Assembly (NCBI GenBank): GCA_040394635.1
Contig: JBEBRW010000005.1
Span: 1 to 64,000 of the forward strand
DNA: 64,000 nucleotides
Source of the DNA: UBA5239 sp040394635
Lineage (GTDB): Bacteria; Verrucomicrobiota; Lentisphaeria; Victivallales; Victivallaceae
Direction of reading: 5' to 3'
Positions 42,730 through 51,712 of this stretch are shown piece by piece; position 1 is the first letter of the stretch, and each line of letters opens with the position of its first letter. Made by a program: the position numbers and the translations under genes. The notes under the pieces were generated by a model. The model was not told where the DNA came from and searched no databases. It was given only the letters and a program-made list of their open reading frames with translations.

Positions 42730-45393
42730 CTAATTCAGCGATTTAATCAGGTCTTCCACGCGGGCCAGTTTGGCCTTGAGGTCGTCCAGGTGCGCCTGGG
42801 CTTCCTTCACCACGTTTTCCGGGGCCTTGGCCAGGAAGCCGGGGTTGGAGAGCTTGCCCTCGGAACCGCGAATCCAGCCCTCGATCTGCTTTTTCTGCAC
42901 TTCGAGCTTTTTCAGTTCGGCATCGACGTCCACCAGGCCTTTCAACGGCAGGTAAATCGTGCCGATGTTCGCCATGATCGACGGCGCGGCGCCCTGCGCG
43001 GTGTCGTAGTCAGCGGTACCGATGGTGAAGTTCTCCGCATTGGTCAGGAAAGTCAGCGAATCCAGTTCGGCTTTCAGGAACCCGACCATTTCCGGGTTGA
43101 CGGCTTTGATGAAGTAATCGACCTTTTTGCTCAACGGAATTTCGTAGGAAGCCTTGAGGTTACGGGCCGCGCTCGCCAGCTCGAATTTGCCGGCGACCGA
43201 GGTCATCAGCTGTTCGTCCGCGCCGGGAATCTGCAGAATGGTGTCGGCAGTCGGGAACTGCGTAATCATGATGCTCTCGCCTTCGGCCAGATAGCCCATC
43301 TGGTGCGCCAGTTCTTCGGTGATGAACGGCATGAAGGGGTGCAGCAGCAGCAGCACGTGGTAAATGGCGTAATCCAGCACGGCCACGGCCTGTTCCTTGG
43401 CTTCGCCGCCCGCCCGCAGGCGCACTTTTTCCGACTCGATGAAGAGGTCGCAGAGGTTGCTCCAGACCACGTCGTAAATCTGGTGAACCGCCTGGTCGAA
43501 ACGGTATTCTTTCAGGAATTCGTTGACGTTTACGGTCATCTGGTTGATCTGCGCCAGAATCCATTTTTCGTCCGGCGTGAGCTTGCTCAGGTCGACGCCG
43601 CCGAGGTCGCGGAACGACTTGCTCACATCGCCCTGCATGCGGCGGAAACGGCACACGTTCCAAAGCTTGTTCGCGAAGTTACGGCCGATTTCGCATTTAT
43701 CGTTGCTGTAGCGGATATCGACGCCGATCGGGGCGATGTAGATGATCGAGAAACGCAGCGCGTCCGCGCCGTAAGTATCCATCACATCCAGCGGGTCCGG
43801 CGAATTGCCGAGCGACTTGGAGAGCTTGCGCCCGATTTCGTCGCGGATAATGCTGGTGAAATAGACGTTGCGGAACGGCAGGTCGCCAGCGAACTCATAG
43901 CCCGCCATGATCATCCGGGCCACCCAGAAAAAGATGATGTCCGGCCCGGTCACGAGGTCCACGGTCGGGTAGAAAAATTTGAGTTCCGGCGTTTTTTCCG
44001 GCCAGCCCATCACGGAAAACGGCCACAGCCAGGAGCTGAACCAGGTGTCGAGCACGTCTTCTTCCTGGCGCCAGTTTTCGATGTCGGCGGGTTCTTCCAT
44101 GCCCACATACATCTCACCGGTTTCCTTGTGGTACCAGGCCGGGATGCGGTGACCCCACCAGATCTGACGGCTGATGCACCAGTCCTTGATATTTTCCATC
44201 CAGTGGAAATAGGTCTTGGCCCAGCGTTCCGGGTAAAACTTGATTTCGCCGTCGCGGACCGCCTTGATCGCGGGCTTGGCGAGCTCGTCCATTTTGACGA
44301 ACCACTGTTCGCTGACCAGCGTTTCGATCGGCACGTCGCCGCGCTCGGAGTAACCGACGGCGTGGACGATGTCCTCGATCTTGACCATCAAATTGAGCTC
44401 TTCGAGCATGGCGATGACTTTCTTGCGCGCTTCGAAGCGGTCGAGTCCCTCGAATTCCTTGCCGGCGCTGGCGTTCAGGCTGGCGTCCTGGTTCATGATA
44501 TTGATGAAGGCCAGCTCGTGACGCATACCGACTTCATAGTCGTTCGGGTCGTGTGACGGGGTGATTTTGACCACGCCGGTACCCTTGGTCGGGTCGGCAT
44601 GGAGGTCGCCGATGATCGGAATTTTGCGGTTGGTCAGCGGCAGGTCCACGGTCTTGCCGATCAGGTGCTTGTAGCGCTCGTCCTCGGGGTGGACGGCCAC
44701 GGCGGTGTCGCCGAGCATGGTTTCGGGACGGGTGGTGGCGATCACCAGCGCACCGGTGCCGTCGCTCAACGGATATTTATAATGATAGAACTTACCGTTC
44801 ACTTCCTTGTAAATCACTTCTTCGTCGGAGAGCGCGGTTTTGGAGAGCGGACACCAGTTAATCATGCGGCGGCCGCGGTAAACGTAACCCTTGTTGTAAA
44901 GCTCGACGAACACCTTGCGGACGGCGTAGCTGCGGCTTTCGTCCATGGTGAAGCACTCGCGCTCCCAGTCGCAGGACGAGCCGAGGCGGCGCAGCTGTTT
45001 GATGATGGTGCCGCCGTATTGGTTGCGCCATTCCCAGACGCGGTCGATAAAGGCATCGCGCCCGAGCTGTTCACGGGTGATGTTTTCCTCGTCAAGCATG
45101 ACGCGCTCGACTTTGCGCTCGGTAGCCAGCCCGGCGTGGTCGGTGCCGGGGAACCACGAAACTTCATGGCCGAGCATGCGGTGCCAGCGCACCAGGATGT
45201 CCTGCAGCGTGTTGTTGAGCACATGGCCGAGATGCAGTACGCCGGTGACGTTCGGGGGCGGAATCACGACCGAATAGGGCTGTTTGCCTTCGGCCGGTTT
45301 GCCGTGAAAATAACCGCGTTCTTCCCAGATCGGGTACCACTTTTTCTCGATATCGCCGGGCTCGTAAGCCTTCGGCATTTCTTCCATGCTCAT
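42730..45393 (-). CDS. valS: Valyl-tRNA synthetase
   Basis: An 887-residue class I aminoacyl-tRNA synthetase that charges tRNA-Val. Marks in order: PPPNVTGVLHLGHVLNNTLQ with the HIGH-type motif HLGH (~53), the editing (CP1) domain (GDTAVAVHPEDERY, GTGVVKITPSHDPNDYEVG), WWGHRIPAWY, DVLDTWFSSWLWPFS, the KMSKS-type motif GRKLSKSLGN (~524), the anticodon-binding helices, and the ValRS C-terminal coiled coil (LEVQKKQIEGWIRG, ENVVKEAQAHL). Length fits bacterial ValRS. GGAGAAAAGA precedes ATG 45393. Monocistronic with its own terminator. Confidence 0.97.
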   Translation of the reverse strand: MSMEEMPKAYEPGDIEKKWYPIWEERGYFHGKPAEGKQPYSVVIPPPNVTGVLHLGHVLNNTLQDILVRWHRMLGHEVSWFPGTDHAGLATERKVERVMLDEENITREQLGRDAFIDRVWEWRNQYGGTIIKQLRRLGSSCDWERECFTMDESRSYAVRKVFVELYNKGYVYRGRRMINWCPLSKTALSDEEVIYKEVNGKFYHYKYPLSDGTGALVIATTRPETMLGDTAVAVHPEDERYKHLIGKTVDLPLTNRKIPIIGDLHADPTKGTGVVKITPSHDPNDYEVGMRHELAFINIMNQDASLNASAGKEFEGLDRFEARKKVIAMLEELNLMVKIEDIVHAVGYSERGDVPIETLVSEQWFVKMDELAKPAIKAVRDGEIKFYPERWAKTYFHWMENIKDWCISRQIWWGHRIPAWYHKETGEMYVGMEEPADIENWRQEEDVLDTWFSSWLWPFSVMGWPEKTPELKFFYPTVDLVTGPDIIFFWVARMIMAGYEFAGDLPFRNVYFTSIIRDEIGRKLSKSLGNSPDPLDVMDTYGADALRFSIIYIAPIGVDIRYSNDKCEIGRNFANKLWNVCRFRRMQGDVSKSFRDLGGVDLSKLTPDEKWILAQINQMTVNVNEFLKEYRFDQAVHQIYDVVWSNLCDLFIESEKVRLRAGGEAKEQAVAVLDYAIYHVLLLLHPFMPFITEELAHQMGYLAEGESIMITQFPTADTILQIPGADEQLMTSVAGKFELASAARNLKASYEIPLSKKVDYFIKAVNPEMVGFLKAELDSLTFLTNAENFTIGTADYDTAQGAAPSIMANIGTIYLPLKGLVDVDAELKKLEVQKKQIEGWIRGSEGKLSNPGFLAKAPENVVKEAQAHLDDLKAKLARVEDLIKSLN

Positions 45394-45509
45394 TCTTTTC
45401 TCCGTTAGTTGTTACATATCATCCGGATAATATAACATGAAAAACCGGGTTTGACAAGCAAATTTTTGCGTTTACATTATCTAATGACACGAAAAATGAG
45501 GTACTGATT

Positions 45510-46376
45510 ATGGGAATCGGCATGCGGTTGATGGCGGTGTCCGGGCAATTCTACCCGGGCAAGGAAGATGCTTTGCGCAAAAAAATCGAAGAAGCGGCGA
45601 TGATCGCCCGCCAGGATGAAATCACTGTCAAACCGGTGCGGGCGCTGATTCTGCCGCATGCCGGATACGATTATTCGGCGGTGAGCGCGATCAAGGGAAT
45701 ACTCTCGGTTGACAAGGAGCGGATCAAGCGTGTGCTGATTCTCTCGCCCTCGCACCGGCACGGTTTCCACGGTGTGGCGGCCGGGCGCTATGACGGCTAC
45801 TGGACGCCGTTCGACGCGGTGGAGTGCGACATGCCCGCGCTCGACTCCCTGCTCGCCTTCCCCGGTTCGCCGGTCAAAAACATGCCCGACGCGCACAACG
45901 GCGAGCACGCCATCGAGGTCCAGCTCCCGCTCCTGCAGTATTTCCTGAACCAATTCACGCTGATTCCTCTGGTGGTCGGACAGAACACCCTCGAACAGAC
46001 ACGGCAGATCGCCGATGCGCTGGAACAGTTCTGGGAGCCCGAAACGCTGTGGGTGATCAGCTCCGACTTCACCCATTTCGGGCGGTCGTTCAACTACCTG
46101 CCGTTCAGCACCGACATCCGCGCCCGGCTGCGCAAGCTCGACCTCGATGCGGTCGACAAAGTTCTGGCGCAGGACACCGCGGGCTTCTATAATTACGTAC
46201 AGGAGACCGGGGCCACGATCTGCGGCTACCTCCCGATCACCATCCTGATGTCGCTGCTCGACAAGCATCCGGGCGAGGTCAAACCGGAGCTGCTCGACTA
46301 CACCAACACCGGCGAAATGTTCCGCGATTTCTCGCACAGCGTGAGCTACGCCACCATATCATTTGCGGAGGTGTGA
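45510..46376 (+). CDS. amrB: AmmeMemoRadiSam system protein B (MEMO1 family)
   Basis: A 288-residue MEMO1-like protein, related to extradiol dioxygenase-type folds. Family motifs: RALILPHAGYDYSA, VLILSPSHRHGFHG, HNGEHAIEVQLPLLQYF, and the metal-site-like DFTHFG; the second half ends GYLPITILMSLLD. In many bacteria and archaea it works with AMMECR1 and a radical SAM protein in an uncharacterised modification; neither partner is in this window. First gene of a four-gene operon with an SDR and two exported proteins. GAGGT lies 8 nt before ATG 45510. Confidence 0.92.
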   Translation: MGIGMRLMAVSGQFYPGKEDALRKKIEEAAMIARQDEITVKPVRALILPHAGYDYSAVSAIKGILSVDKERIKRVLILSPSHRHGFHGVAAGRYDGYWTPFDAVECDMPALDSLLAFPGSPVKNMPDAHNGEHAIEVQLPLLQYFLNQFTLIPLVVGQNTLEQTRQIADALEQFWEPETLWVISSDFTHFGRSFNYLPFSTDIRARLRKLDLDAVDKVLAQDTAGFYNYVQETGATICGYLPITILMSLLDKHPGEVKPELLDYTNTGEMFRDFSHSVSYATISFAEV

Positions 46377-46377
46377 T

Positions 46378-47121
46378 TTGCAGGGCAAAACCGCTGTCAT
46401 CACCGGAGTTTCCAGCGGGCTGGGGCGCGCATTGGCACTGTGCTTCCGGGCCAACGGCTGCCGGGTCATCGGCATCAGCCGCTCGAAGCCGGATATCGAG
46501 CTTGATCTCTGGATCGGCGCCGATGTCACCAATGCGGATGACCGCGCCCGGGCGGCGAAGGAAGCCGAAGATTTCGCCGGGCGCGTCGACATCCTGATCA
46601 ACAATGCCGGCAAGGGCCTCTATGATACCTGGGAAGAGACGGATATGGACGAATTAAAAGCACTTTTCGAGCTGAATTTCTTCGCCATGGTCGGCCTGAC
46701 GCAGAGTTTTCTGCCGTTGCTCAAGGAGAGCCGGGGCACGGTGATCAACATTTCCTCGGCGGCGGGGCGGATCTGGGTGTTCTGCATGGGGGCGTATTGC
46801 GCGACCAAGGCGTCAGTGTCGATGTTCTCGGACTCGCTGCGCGGCGAGGTGGCGCAATACGATATCAACGTGCTCGACGTCAGTCCCGGACAAATCAGCA
46901 CCGGGTTCTCGTCGCGCTCATTCGGGCACCGGAGCCCGCCGGATTCGCCGGGACGCTCCGCCGGGCCGGACGCCTTCGCCCGAGCCGTTTACAAAGCATG
47001 GAAACGCGGCCGGAAATCGATGACTTACCCCGGCTGGCTGGGGACCGCGCTCTTCGCCGTCCGGTATTTCCTGCCGGGCATTTACAATCACTTCAGCCTG
47101 AAAATGTGGAAACTGAAATGA
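46378..47121 (+). CDS. Short-chain dehydrogenase/reductase (TTG start)
   Basis: A 247-residue SDR. Cofactor motif TGVSSGLGRALA (residues 9-20), NNAG (~75), catalytic Ser in NISSAAG (~126), and Y-x-x-x-K in GAYCATKASV (Tyr 140, Lys 144). The classical fold reduces or oxidises a carbonyl/hydroxyl with NAD(P)H. The start is a TTG: GGAGG (46367-46371) lies 6 nt before TTG 46378, which begins MQGKTAVITG; an earlier in-frame TTG at 46363 would leave no spacing. It begins 1 nt after the amrB stop and overlaps the next gene by 4 nt (ATGA). Confidence 0.88.
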   Translation: MQGKTAVITGVSSGLGRALALCFRANGCRVIGISRSKPDIELDLWIGADVTNADDRARAAKEAEDFAGRVDILINNAGKGLYDTWEETDMDELKALFELNFFAMVGLTQSFLPLLKESRGTVINISSAAGRIWVFCMGAYCATKASVSMFSDSLRGEVAQYDINVLDVSPGQISTGFSSRSFGHRSPPDSPGRSAGPDAFARAVYKAWKRGRKSMTYPGWLGTALFAVRYFLPGIYNHFSLKMWKLK

Positions 47122-47795
47122 TGCGACTGCTCATACTCACGATCTGTTGCCTGGCGCTGGGCGCGCAGGCGCAGGTTTTCACGCTGTGGCCGTCCGGCGG
47201 CGGCGTGTCGGACAATCCGCTGGAGGCCGAGATTTTCAGCACCGAACCGGTCATCATCAACGGCGTCCGCTGTGAAATGAAACTGGGGCTGGTGCATCAG
47301 GACATTCACAACCTGGTCATCTCGATTCAGGAAAATTTCCGCGATGCGAAGGTCGCCGCCAAAGGCAATAATCTACTGGTGATGATGCCGGTGCAGGACG
47401 GCTGGCAGCAGCGTTATCTCTACGTGTCCGTCCGCCCGGGCATGCCGGTGCTGCAGGTCAGCATGAAAATACCGGAAAAAATTCCCGACAAATTCGACTG
47501 GCCGCGCCAGCTGCCGATCCTCGCCCACGCCACGCCGTTCCGGCTGATGAGCTTTCCGAAGCGCCAGGCGCTGTACGGTGCGTTTCGCTACGACGGCACC
47601 CCCACCGCCGTGGCGCTGGAACAGATGATCGCCATCGCTTCGCCGGACAAATGGGAGCCCATGGCCCGCGAGGAGACCAATCTCGGCCGCGCCAGCGGCG
47701 AAATCCTGATCCGCAAGAACCCGCCGGCCATCATGCTGGTAAACTTCACCCAGGAAGGCGTAGGCTTCGTCTACACCCGACCTTTAAGCAAATAA
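47118..47795 (+). CDS. Exported protein of unknown function
   Basis: A 225-residue protein with a signal peptide (MMRLLILTICCLALGAQAQ). The mature part is predicted beta-rich with PVIINGVRCEMKLGLVHQD and VRPGMPVLQVSMKIP; no catalytic motif is seen. The open frame reaches back to 46797 but that stretch lies inside the SDR gene in another frame, so ATG 47118, overlapping the SDR stop by 4 nt, is taken. An ATG immediately follows (47121) and could also serve. Family not recognised. Confidence 0.75.
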   Translation: MMRLLILTICCLALGAQAQVFTLWPSGGGVSDNPLEAEIFSTEPVIINGVRCEMKLGLVHQDIHNLVISIQENFRDAKVAAKGNNLLVMMPVQDGWQQRYLYVSVRPGMPVLQVSMKIPEKIPDKFDWPRQLPILAHATPFRLMSFPKRQALYGAFRYDGTPTAVALEQMIAIASPDKWEPMAREETNLGRASGEILIRKNPPAIMLVNFTQEGVGFVYTRPLSK

Positions 47796-47811
47796 CCAAA
47801 GGAGAGAATCA

Positions 47812-48549
47812 ATGAGACTATTTCTGATCGCCGCCGCCTTGTTAATACTCAATATCAGCAACGCAGCCGATATATGGGAAGATGTTCAATACTTCAATTA
47901 CGACCTGAGAGAAGCAAAAATGAACCAGGAGGAATTAACTGCTGCGACCAAGCTTCTCGAAGGCAGGAAAAACCTTATGGAGCGTATGTCAAATTCTTCG
48001 GGAATAAAGCTCTATGAGAGTTATCTGGAACAAATCAAAGAATGCAAACCGACAAATGAATTGCAGAATTGTCGCGTGTTCCTGCCGGAAGTTCCGATCA
48101 TTTATCAATCCGATGCCTCCGTCGCAAGATTCGGCCAGCAGCAAATCAAGGAAATGCAAGGCATAGCCTCTGAAGAATCCTCCAAAGGCGACAAACTGCT
48201 TCAGCAGGAAATCATAAATTTATCGCAGCGCTTGGAACTTTATGCCAAAGTACGCAAACTGAATCGCATAGGGTTCGCCTTTCAGAGGAAAATGGAGGCA
48301 AAGTTGAACAACACCCTGTTGCCCATTCCGTTTTATCTGCAGGGAACTGCAAGCCTGGCTGAATTACCTCAGGATGAACTTGAAATCCTGGTCCAGCTGG
48401 AAGAAGAAAAATTGAGTATGTGTAAAAGAGCAACGCCAAGGTATGGGGAGGGGAAAGCCGCCGAAATCGAAGAAGGCCTGAAACGCTTGAAATCAGCTCA
48501 GAAAATGGAGGAGAACCGGCGCAACAAACTCTGGAGAGGGGGTCAATGA
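47812..48549 (+). CDS. Exported helical protein of unknown function
   Basis: A 245-residue protein with signal peptide MRLFLIAAALLILNISNAA and a mature part rich in charged helices (LEGRKNLMERMSNSS, EEGLKRLKSAQKMEENRRNK), probably coiled coil. Its base composition is more AT-rich than the preceding genes of the same operon, which may mean a recent addition. GGAGAGAATCA precedes ATG 47812, 16 nt after the previous stop. No known family. Confidence 0.7.
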   Translation: MRLFLIAAALLILNISNAADIWEDVQYFNYDLREAKMNQEELTAATKLLEGRKNLMERMSNSSGIKLYESYLEQIKECKPTNELQNCRVFLPEVPIIYQSDASVARFGQQQIKEMQGIASEESSKGDKLLQQEIINLSQRLELYAKVRKLNRIGFAFQRKMEAKLNNTLLPIPFYLQGTASLAELPQDELEILVQLEEEKLSMCKRATPRYGEGKAAEIEEGLKRLKSAQKMEENRRNKLWRGGQ

Positions 48550-48869
48550 GTATCGGTTTGAAGTAACTTTCGAGTCCCGGTTTGGTTTGCCGCAATCTAC
48601 GCCACGAACCCACTTCTCGCGAAGTAACCGAAATTTGATAGGACGAATGGGACATATAGGACATATAGGACAGCTGATAAGCTCGGAAGTCAGTTTCCCA
48701 TAGGTCGCAGAAGGTCCCATTCGTCCCATTGATTTACTTTCGGCGGGCATATCCGGGTAACCGGATTTCATCTTTTAGGCAAAAAAGTTGCAAATGTTGT
48801 TGATTTCCGGTGATTCTGCTTTATCATAAACGATGTGCAGTAATCTATTAACAACGCGGGGGTGTTTCA
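48550..48869. other. 320-base intergenic region holding repeats
   Basis: No gene seen. It carries an inverted repeat with internal GGACATATA direct repeats (48641-48726), described separately, and an AT-rich stretch (48780-48840) that probably holds the promoter of the membrane-protein operon. Confidence 0.6.
48641..48726. repeat. Inverted repeat with GGACATATA direct repeats
   Basis: Perfect 13-bp arms GGACGAATGGGAC (48641-48653) and GTCCCATTCGTCC (48714-48726). The left arm runs on into tandem copies of the 9-nt unit GGACATATA (48651-48671). About 86 bp in all, with the build of a palindromic intergenic or MITE-like repeat. Confidence 0.55.
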
Positions 48870-49736
48870 ATGGATATGGATATTTCAGAAATGGTTGTGT
48901 TTATTGTTTCTGCCATTTTCTCGATTACCTTCCTGGTCAGATGGTACCGGGGCCTGTCCGGCGTCTGGCCGCCGGAACGGGTGAAGGTCGCGCGTTATAT
49001 TCTGGGATTTCTGCCTCTGGCGGTATTTGTGATGTTCCTGTATACGCTGAACTATCTGGCGTCGTTCGACGTTGTGGGGGCGTTCATCTACAAGACGATG
49101 TATGTGCTGCTGGGTTTCACCTGGCTGTACCTGGGGATCGTGCTGATGTCGCTGTGGCTGGATATATCCTGGCTCGATGACGTGCTGCACCTGAACAACA
49201 AAGCCGCTCTCTGGCCGGTCATCGGTGGTGTGCTGGCGCTGGCGCTGATCTATTCCGGCGCGAACATCGGCGACGGGCCGGGCTGGTGGTGCGTCGTGTT
49301 TGCCGGGGGGCTGGGCACGGGGGCGTGGTTCCTCCTCGCGCTGATTGTAAGCAAAATAGCCGGCGCGTCCGAACATATCACCGTGGAGCGCGATCTGCCA
49401 TGCGGCATACGCTTCGGCGGCTTCCTCCTGGCGAGCGGCATCATCCTGGCGCGCGCCTCGGCGGGGGACTGGACCTCTTTCGGAATGACGGTGGTGGAAT
49501 TTTTCGACGGCTGGCCCGCGCTGCTGCTGACCGTTCTGGCCGTGATCGTCGAGATGCTTTACATTGCCTGGCAGCCTCCGGAAACTGGCGCGCGAAGCGG
49601 CAGGGTGCTCTCATCCGCGTTCTGCGGCATATTCTATATCCTCATTGCGATCGCGGTGGTAGTCGTGCTGCCGGCGCTCGTGAAAAATCCTGCCTACAGA
49701 GAGGCGGCATTTATTATGCCCGGAGGACTCTTATGA
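48870..49736 (+). CDS. Polytopic membrane protein of unknown function
   Basis: A 288-residue integral membrane protein with about eight hydrophobic helices (for example MVVFIVSAIFSITFLV, VARYILGFLPLAVFVMFLY, LLTVLAVIVEMLYIAW). No family motif is clear. It may correspond in role to the small membrane proteins (DUF350-like) that accompany glutathionylspermidine-synthase-like genes in E. coli yjf operons, though no sequence similarity is obvious. The next gene overlaps its stop by 4 nt, so membrane protein and ATP-grasp enzyme are coupled. GGGGGTG lies before the ATG. Confidence 0.8.
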   Translation: MDMDISEMVVFIVSAIFSITFLVRWYRGLSGVWPPERVKVARYILGFLPLAVFVMFLYTLNYLASFDVVGAFIYKTMYVLLGFTWLYLGIVLMSLWLDISWLDDVLHLNNKAALWPVIGGVLALALIYSGANIGDGPGWWCVVFAGGLGTGAWFLLALIVSKIAGASEHITVERDLPCGIRFGGFLLASGIILARASAGDWTSFGMTVVEFFDGWPALLLTVLAVIVEMLYIAWQPPETGARSGRVLSSAFCGIFYILIAIAVVVVLPALVKNPAYREAAFIMPGGLL

Positions 49737-50956
49737 GGAAATATCCGCAGTTGATTTCGATTCCGAAAGAGAACTTTTCGGAATACCGCTACGACGCCAT
49801 CTTCAAGGCCTATAAATGGGACCCGCAGGTGGAGGACGACGGCACCGTTTCGCGGCACCTTGTGCTGATGGATATGGAAACCACCGAGCAGCTCGAAACC
49901 TGGGCGGAACAACTCGCCGCCGAAACCGTGCAGATGGAGGAGGTCCTGGCCAAACAGCCGGAGCTCGCCAAAGAGTTGCGGCTGCCGCGCAAGATGACCA
50001 AGGCGCTTCCCCGGCTCTCCGACTACGACCCGGCCGGGCACGTGCGGCTGATGCGGTTCGACTTCCATCCCACGGTGGACGGCTGGGCGATCTCGGAGGT
50101 CAACAGCGACGTGCCGGGCGGCTTCGCCGAAGCATCCGCGCTCCCCGCGCTCGCGGCCCGGTATTTCGACGGATACGCGCCCCGCAAGGATACCGCCGGC
50201 AGCCTGCTGGAGGCGTTCAAACCCAAAATGAAGGGCGGTCCGCTGGCCTTCGTGTATGCCACGTCCTATTCCGACGACCGCCAATCCATACAGTGCCTGA
50301 GCGACCGGTTCAACGCCGCGGGCGTCGACACCTTTTTCGCCGGTCCCGATCACATGAAATGGGCGGATAAAATGGCGGTGAGCATCGCGGAAGGAAACGA
50401 GGGCGCCGTGGACGGCATATTGCGTTTCTTCCCGCTGGAATGGCTGCTCAACCTGCCGTGGCGCGCGGACTGGAAGGGCTACTACGATACCCGGACGCCG
50501 TCCTGCAATCACCCGGTCTCGATCTTCGCCCAATCCAAGCGGCTGCCGATTGTCTGGGACAAGCTGGGCGTCGATATCCCGGCATGGAAGAAATTGCTGC
50601 CCGAAACCAGGGACCCGCGCGCTCTGAAAGCGGAAGACGGCGAATGGATATACAAGCCGGCGCTCGGCAGGGTCGGCGAAGGCATATCCATCAAGGAAGC
50701 GATCCCGGAAAAAGAAATGCTCAAGATCAAAAAGGCCGCGCTGCGCAATCCCGCGAACTGGGTCGTGCAGCGGAGGTTCCAGAGCCAGCCGCTCGTCACG
50801 GAAGAAAACGAAACGTATCATTTGTGCGTGGGTGTATTCACGGTCGAAGGCAAAAGCGCCGGATTTTACGGCCGGATCAGCCCGTATCCGCGCATGGACG
50901 CCAAAGCAAGAGACATACCGATATTGGTCACAAACGGAGGGAAAGGAAATGGCTGA
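49733..50956 (+). CDS. Glutathionylspermidine synthase-like ATP-grasp protein
   Basis: A 407-residue protein of the glutathionylspermidine synthase pre-ATP-grasp/ATP-grasp family (YgiC/YjfC type). Indicative segments: MRFDFHPTVDGWAISEVNSD with the family Glu-Val-Asn-Ser-Asp, RFFPLEWLLNLPWR, NHPVSIFAQSKRLPIVWD, WIYKPALGRVGEGISI for the ATP lysine and Gly-rich loop, and NWVVQRRFQSQPL. Such enzymes form amide bonds between a peptide carboxylate and an amine. The true substrate is unknown here. Start ATG 49733 overlaps the membrane gene stop (ATGA); its end overlaps the next gene by 8 nt. Confidence 0.87.
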   Translation: MRKYPQLISIPKENFSEYRYDAIFKAYKWDPQVEDDGTVSRHLVLMDMETTEQLETWAEQLAAETVQMEEVLAKQPELAKELRLPRKMTKALPRLSDYDPAGHVRLMRFDFHPTVDGWAISEVNSDVPGGFAEASALPALAARYFDGYAPRKDTAGSLLEAFKPKMKGGPLAFVYATSYSDDRQSIQCLSDRFNAAGVDTFFAGPDHMKWADKMAVSIAEGNEGAVDGILRFFPLEWLLNLPWRADWKGYYDTRTPSCNHPVSIFAQSKRLPIVWDKLGVDIPAWKKLLPETRDPRALKAEDGEWIYKPALGRVGEGISIKEAIPEKEMLKIKKAALRNPANWVVQRRFQSQPLVTEENETYHLCVGVFTVEGKSAGFYGRISPYPRMDAKARDIPILVTNGGKGNG

Positions 50957-51707
50957 CGGAATTTCGTCCTATCGAATATGGGCGCCGGACAATGCGGCGT
51001 GGTCGGAATGGGCCAAACCGGTACTTTTTGCCAGTGCGGCGCCAACTCTCCTGAACAGCCCGCCGGAGCCCCCGGAACCGGAGTGGGCGAAAAGCCTTGG
51101 CCGGGGCACCGCGATCATCGTCGACCTGCCCGGCCAGGACGGTGTATTGGAGGGGCTCGCCCTGACGAAGGCCGGTTTCCGCCCGGTACCGCTCTACAAC
51201 GGCGTGAAAGGTCCGGGCTCGGCCATGCTCGTGGATGTGAGCGGCATCATTGCCGCGCTTTTCGGCGGAGCCAAAACCCTTTATAAAACAAAACTCCCGA
51301 TCAATGCCCCGCCCGCGTTCCTGCTGGATTCAAACCGGCTGAACGGGCTCGGCAAGCAGCCCGGCAAGTTCGACAACCGCTGGTGCATTTTTCCGCAGGA
51401 CATGCCCTCCGCCGCATACATGACCCGGAACGGCATAAGCACAGTAGTCGTGCGGTCCGACAAAGTCCGGGACGACCTCTCGCATATCCTGTTTCGCTAC
51501 CAGAAACAAGGAATAAAAGTACACCTGTGCACCGGAAGCCCGTCCATCTATATGACGAACGTAAAACGTCCATCGAGTTTTAAAAGCCTGATGTACCGTT
51601 TCATGGTGATCGCCGGGCTGACGCGCAACGCGGCGGGCGGTTTCGGCGGCATGATCCCCGAACCCATGGAATCCGACTCCGGCTCGGGCTATCACGGCAT
51701 CGGCTGA
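50949..51707 (+). CDS. Protein of unknown function coupled to an ATP-grasp ligase
   Basis: A 252-residue soluble protein, no signal peptide. Early region is proline-rich (PPEPPEPEW); the middle has a Rossmann-like alternation (TAIIVDLPGQDGVLEGLALT, AMLVDVSGIIAALFGG, STVVVRSDK). The tail is glycine/serine-rich and ends MESDSGSGYHGIG, which is reminiscent of the Gly/Ser-rich tails of proteins accompanying YgiC-type enzymes and could be a ligase target; this is speculative. Start ATG 50949 has GGAAAGG-type SD upstream and overlaps the ATP-grasp stop by 8 nt. Confidence 0.75.
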   Translation: MADGISSYRIWAPDNAAWSEWAKPVLFASAAPTLLNSPPEPPEPEWAKSLGRGTAIIVDLPGQDGVLEGLALTKAGFRPVPLYNGVKGPGSAMLVDVSGIIAALFGGAKTLYKTKLPINAPPAFLLDSNRLNGLGKQPGKFDNRWCIFPQDMPSAAYMTRNGISTVVVRSDKVRDDLSHILFRYQKQGIKVHLCTGSPSIYMTNVKRPSSFKSLMYRFMVIAGLTRNAAGGFGGMIPEPMESDSGSGYHGIG

Positions 51708-51712
51708 GCCGT

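Noticed and set aside
42790..44556. 588-codon open frame on the plus strand inside valS
   Set aside because: Antisense shadow of valS, biased composition, no ribosome-binding site.
48651..48671. Possible CRISPR-like tandem repeat
   Set aside because: Only two to three 9-nt units without spacers; part of a palindromic intergenic repeat.
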